DNA of 5,798 nucleotides from assembly GCA_017380275.1 (NCBI GenBank), contig JAFOEH010000347.1, positions 1-5,798 on the forward strand, written 5' to 3'. Position numbers and translations under genes: made by a program. Position 1 is the first letter of the stretch. The number at the start of each line of letters is the position of its first letter. This DNA comes from Alistipes sp. Its GTDB lineage: Bacteria; Bacteroidota; Bacteroidia; Bacteroidales; Rikenellaceae. Below, piece by piece: positions 5,734 to 5,798 of the stretch. Under the pieces are notes generated by a model. That model searched no databases. It saw nothing but the letters and a program-made list of their open reading frames with translations, and was not told the origin of the DNA.

Positions 5734-5798
5734 CGCTCACGCAGACCACACGGATTATCGAGCAGGTCGCCGCCCAGCAGCCGGCGGTCAACATGATT
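5730..5798 (+). CDS. Start of an unidentified gene, translationally coupled, cut by window edge
   Basis: The reading frame begins MTLTQTTRIIEQVAAQQPAVNMI and runs off the right edge after 23 codons. The chosen ATG (5730-5732) overlaps the preceding TGA as ATGA, the usual coupling arrangement in compact operons. An in-frame ATG at 5718 would add MYRT and overlap the previous gene by 16 nt. The start is amphipathic, probably helical, with no signal peptide or membrane segment. It reminds me of small proteins near structural genes of Bacteroidota prophages, but this is an impression from too little sequence to be a call. Confidence 0.5.
   Translation, partial: MTLTQTTRIIEQVAAQQPAVNMI

Noticed and set aside
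1..5798. CRISPR array, tRNA, rRNA or complete insertion sequence
   Set aside because: I saw no regularly spaced direct repeats, no cloverleaf or rRNA sequence, and no transposase or terminal inverted repeats on either strand.

Overview
The window looks like a chromosomal segment of a Bacteroidales bacterium, most likely an Alistipes/Rikenellaceae-type genome. This rests on three observations. Coding regions are roughly 55-60% GC by hand count. Leaders are short and A-rich, with no Shine-Dalgarno sequence. Several upstream regions carry the Bacteroidota -7 element TAnnTTTG, once paired with a correctly spaced -33 TTTG. The genus is an inference from composition and protein style, not a database match.

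Layout, left to right. (1) 1-280, minus strand: the first 93 codons of lepA (elongation factor 4), running off the left edge. (2) 281-369: a short divergent intergenic region with back-to-back, overlapping promoters for lepA and the next gene. (3) 370-1251 and 1255-2151, plus strand: a UbiA-family membrane prenyltransferase of the MqnP-like type (menaquinone biosynthesis), then after 3 bases a ten-helix EamA/DMT-type transporter; the two almost certainly form one operon. (4) 2152-2235: an AT-rich palindrome, a TACCTTTG promoter element and a leader. (5) 2236-4701, plus strand: full-length pheT (phenylalanyl-tRNA synthetase beta subunit, 821 aa) with all expected domains. (6) 4751-4785: a perfect 15-bp hairpin, a bidirectional terminator between convergent genes. 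(7) 4786 to about 5500, minus strand: a LOG-family (lysine decarboxylase-like Rossmann) protein that keeps its catalytic core but appears to have lost its N-terminal part. (8) about 5500-5798, plus strand: the tail of an unidentified gene and the start of a second one joined by an ATGA overlap. This is compact, phage- or mobile-element-like architecture with somewhat higher GC and CGG arginine codons.

The left 4.8 kb is ordinary core genome: translation (lepA, pheT), quinone biosynthesis and a transporter. The notable feature is the seam near 5500. There a host gene reading left and a foreign-looking gene reading right both lose their 5' ends at about the same point. This could be a real insertion or rearrangement, or a chimeric assembly join; the window alone cannot decide. 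I did not find a recognisable new defence, RNA or CRISPR system.
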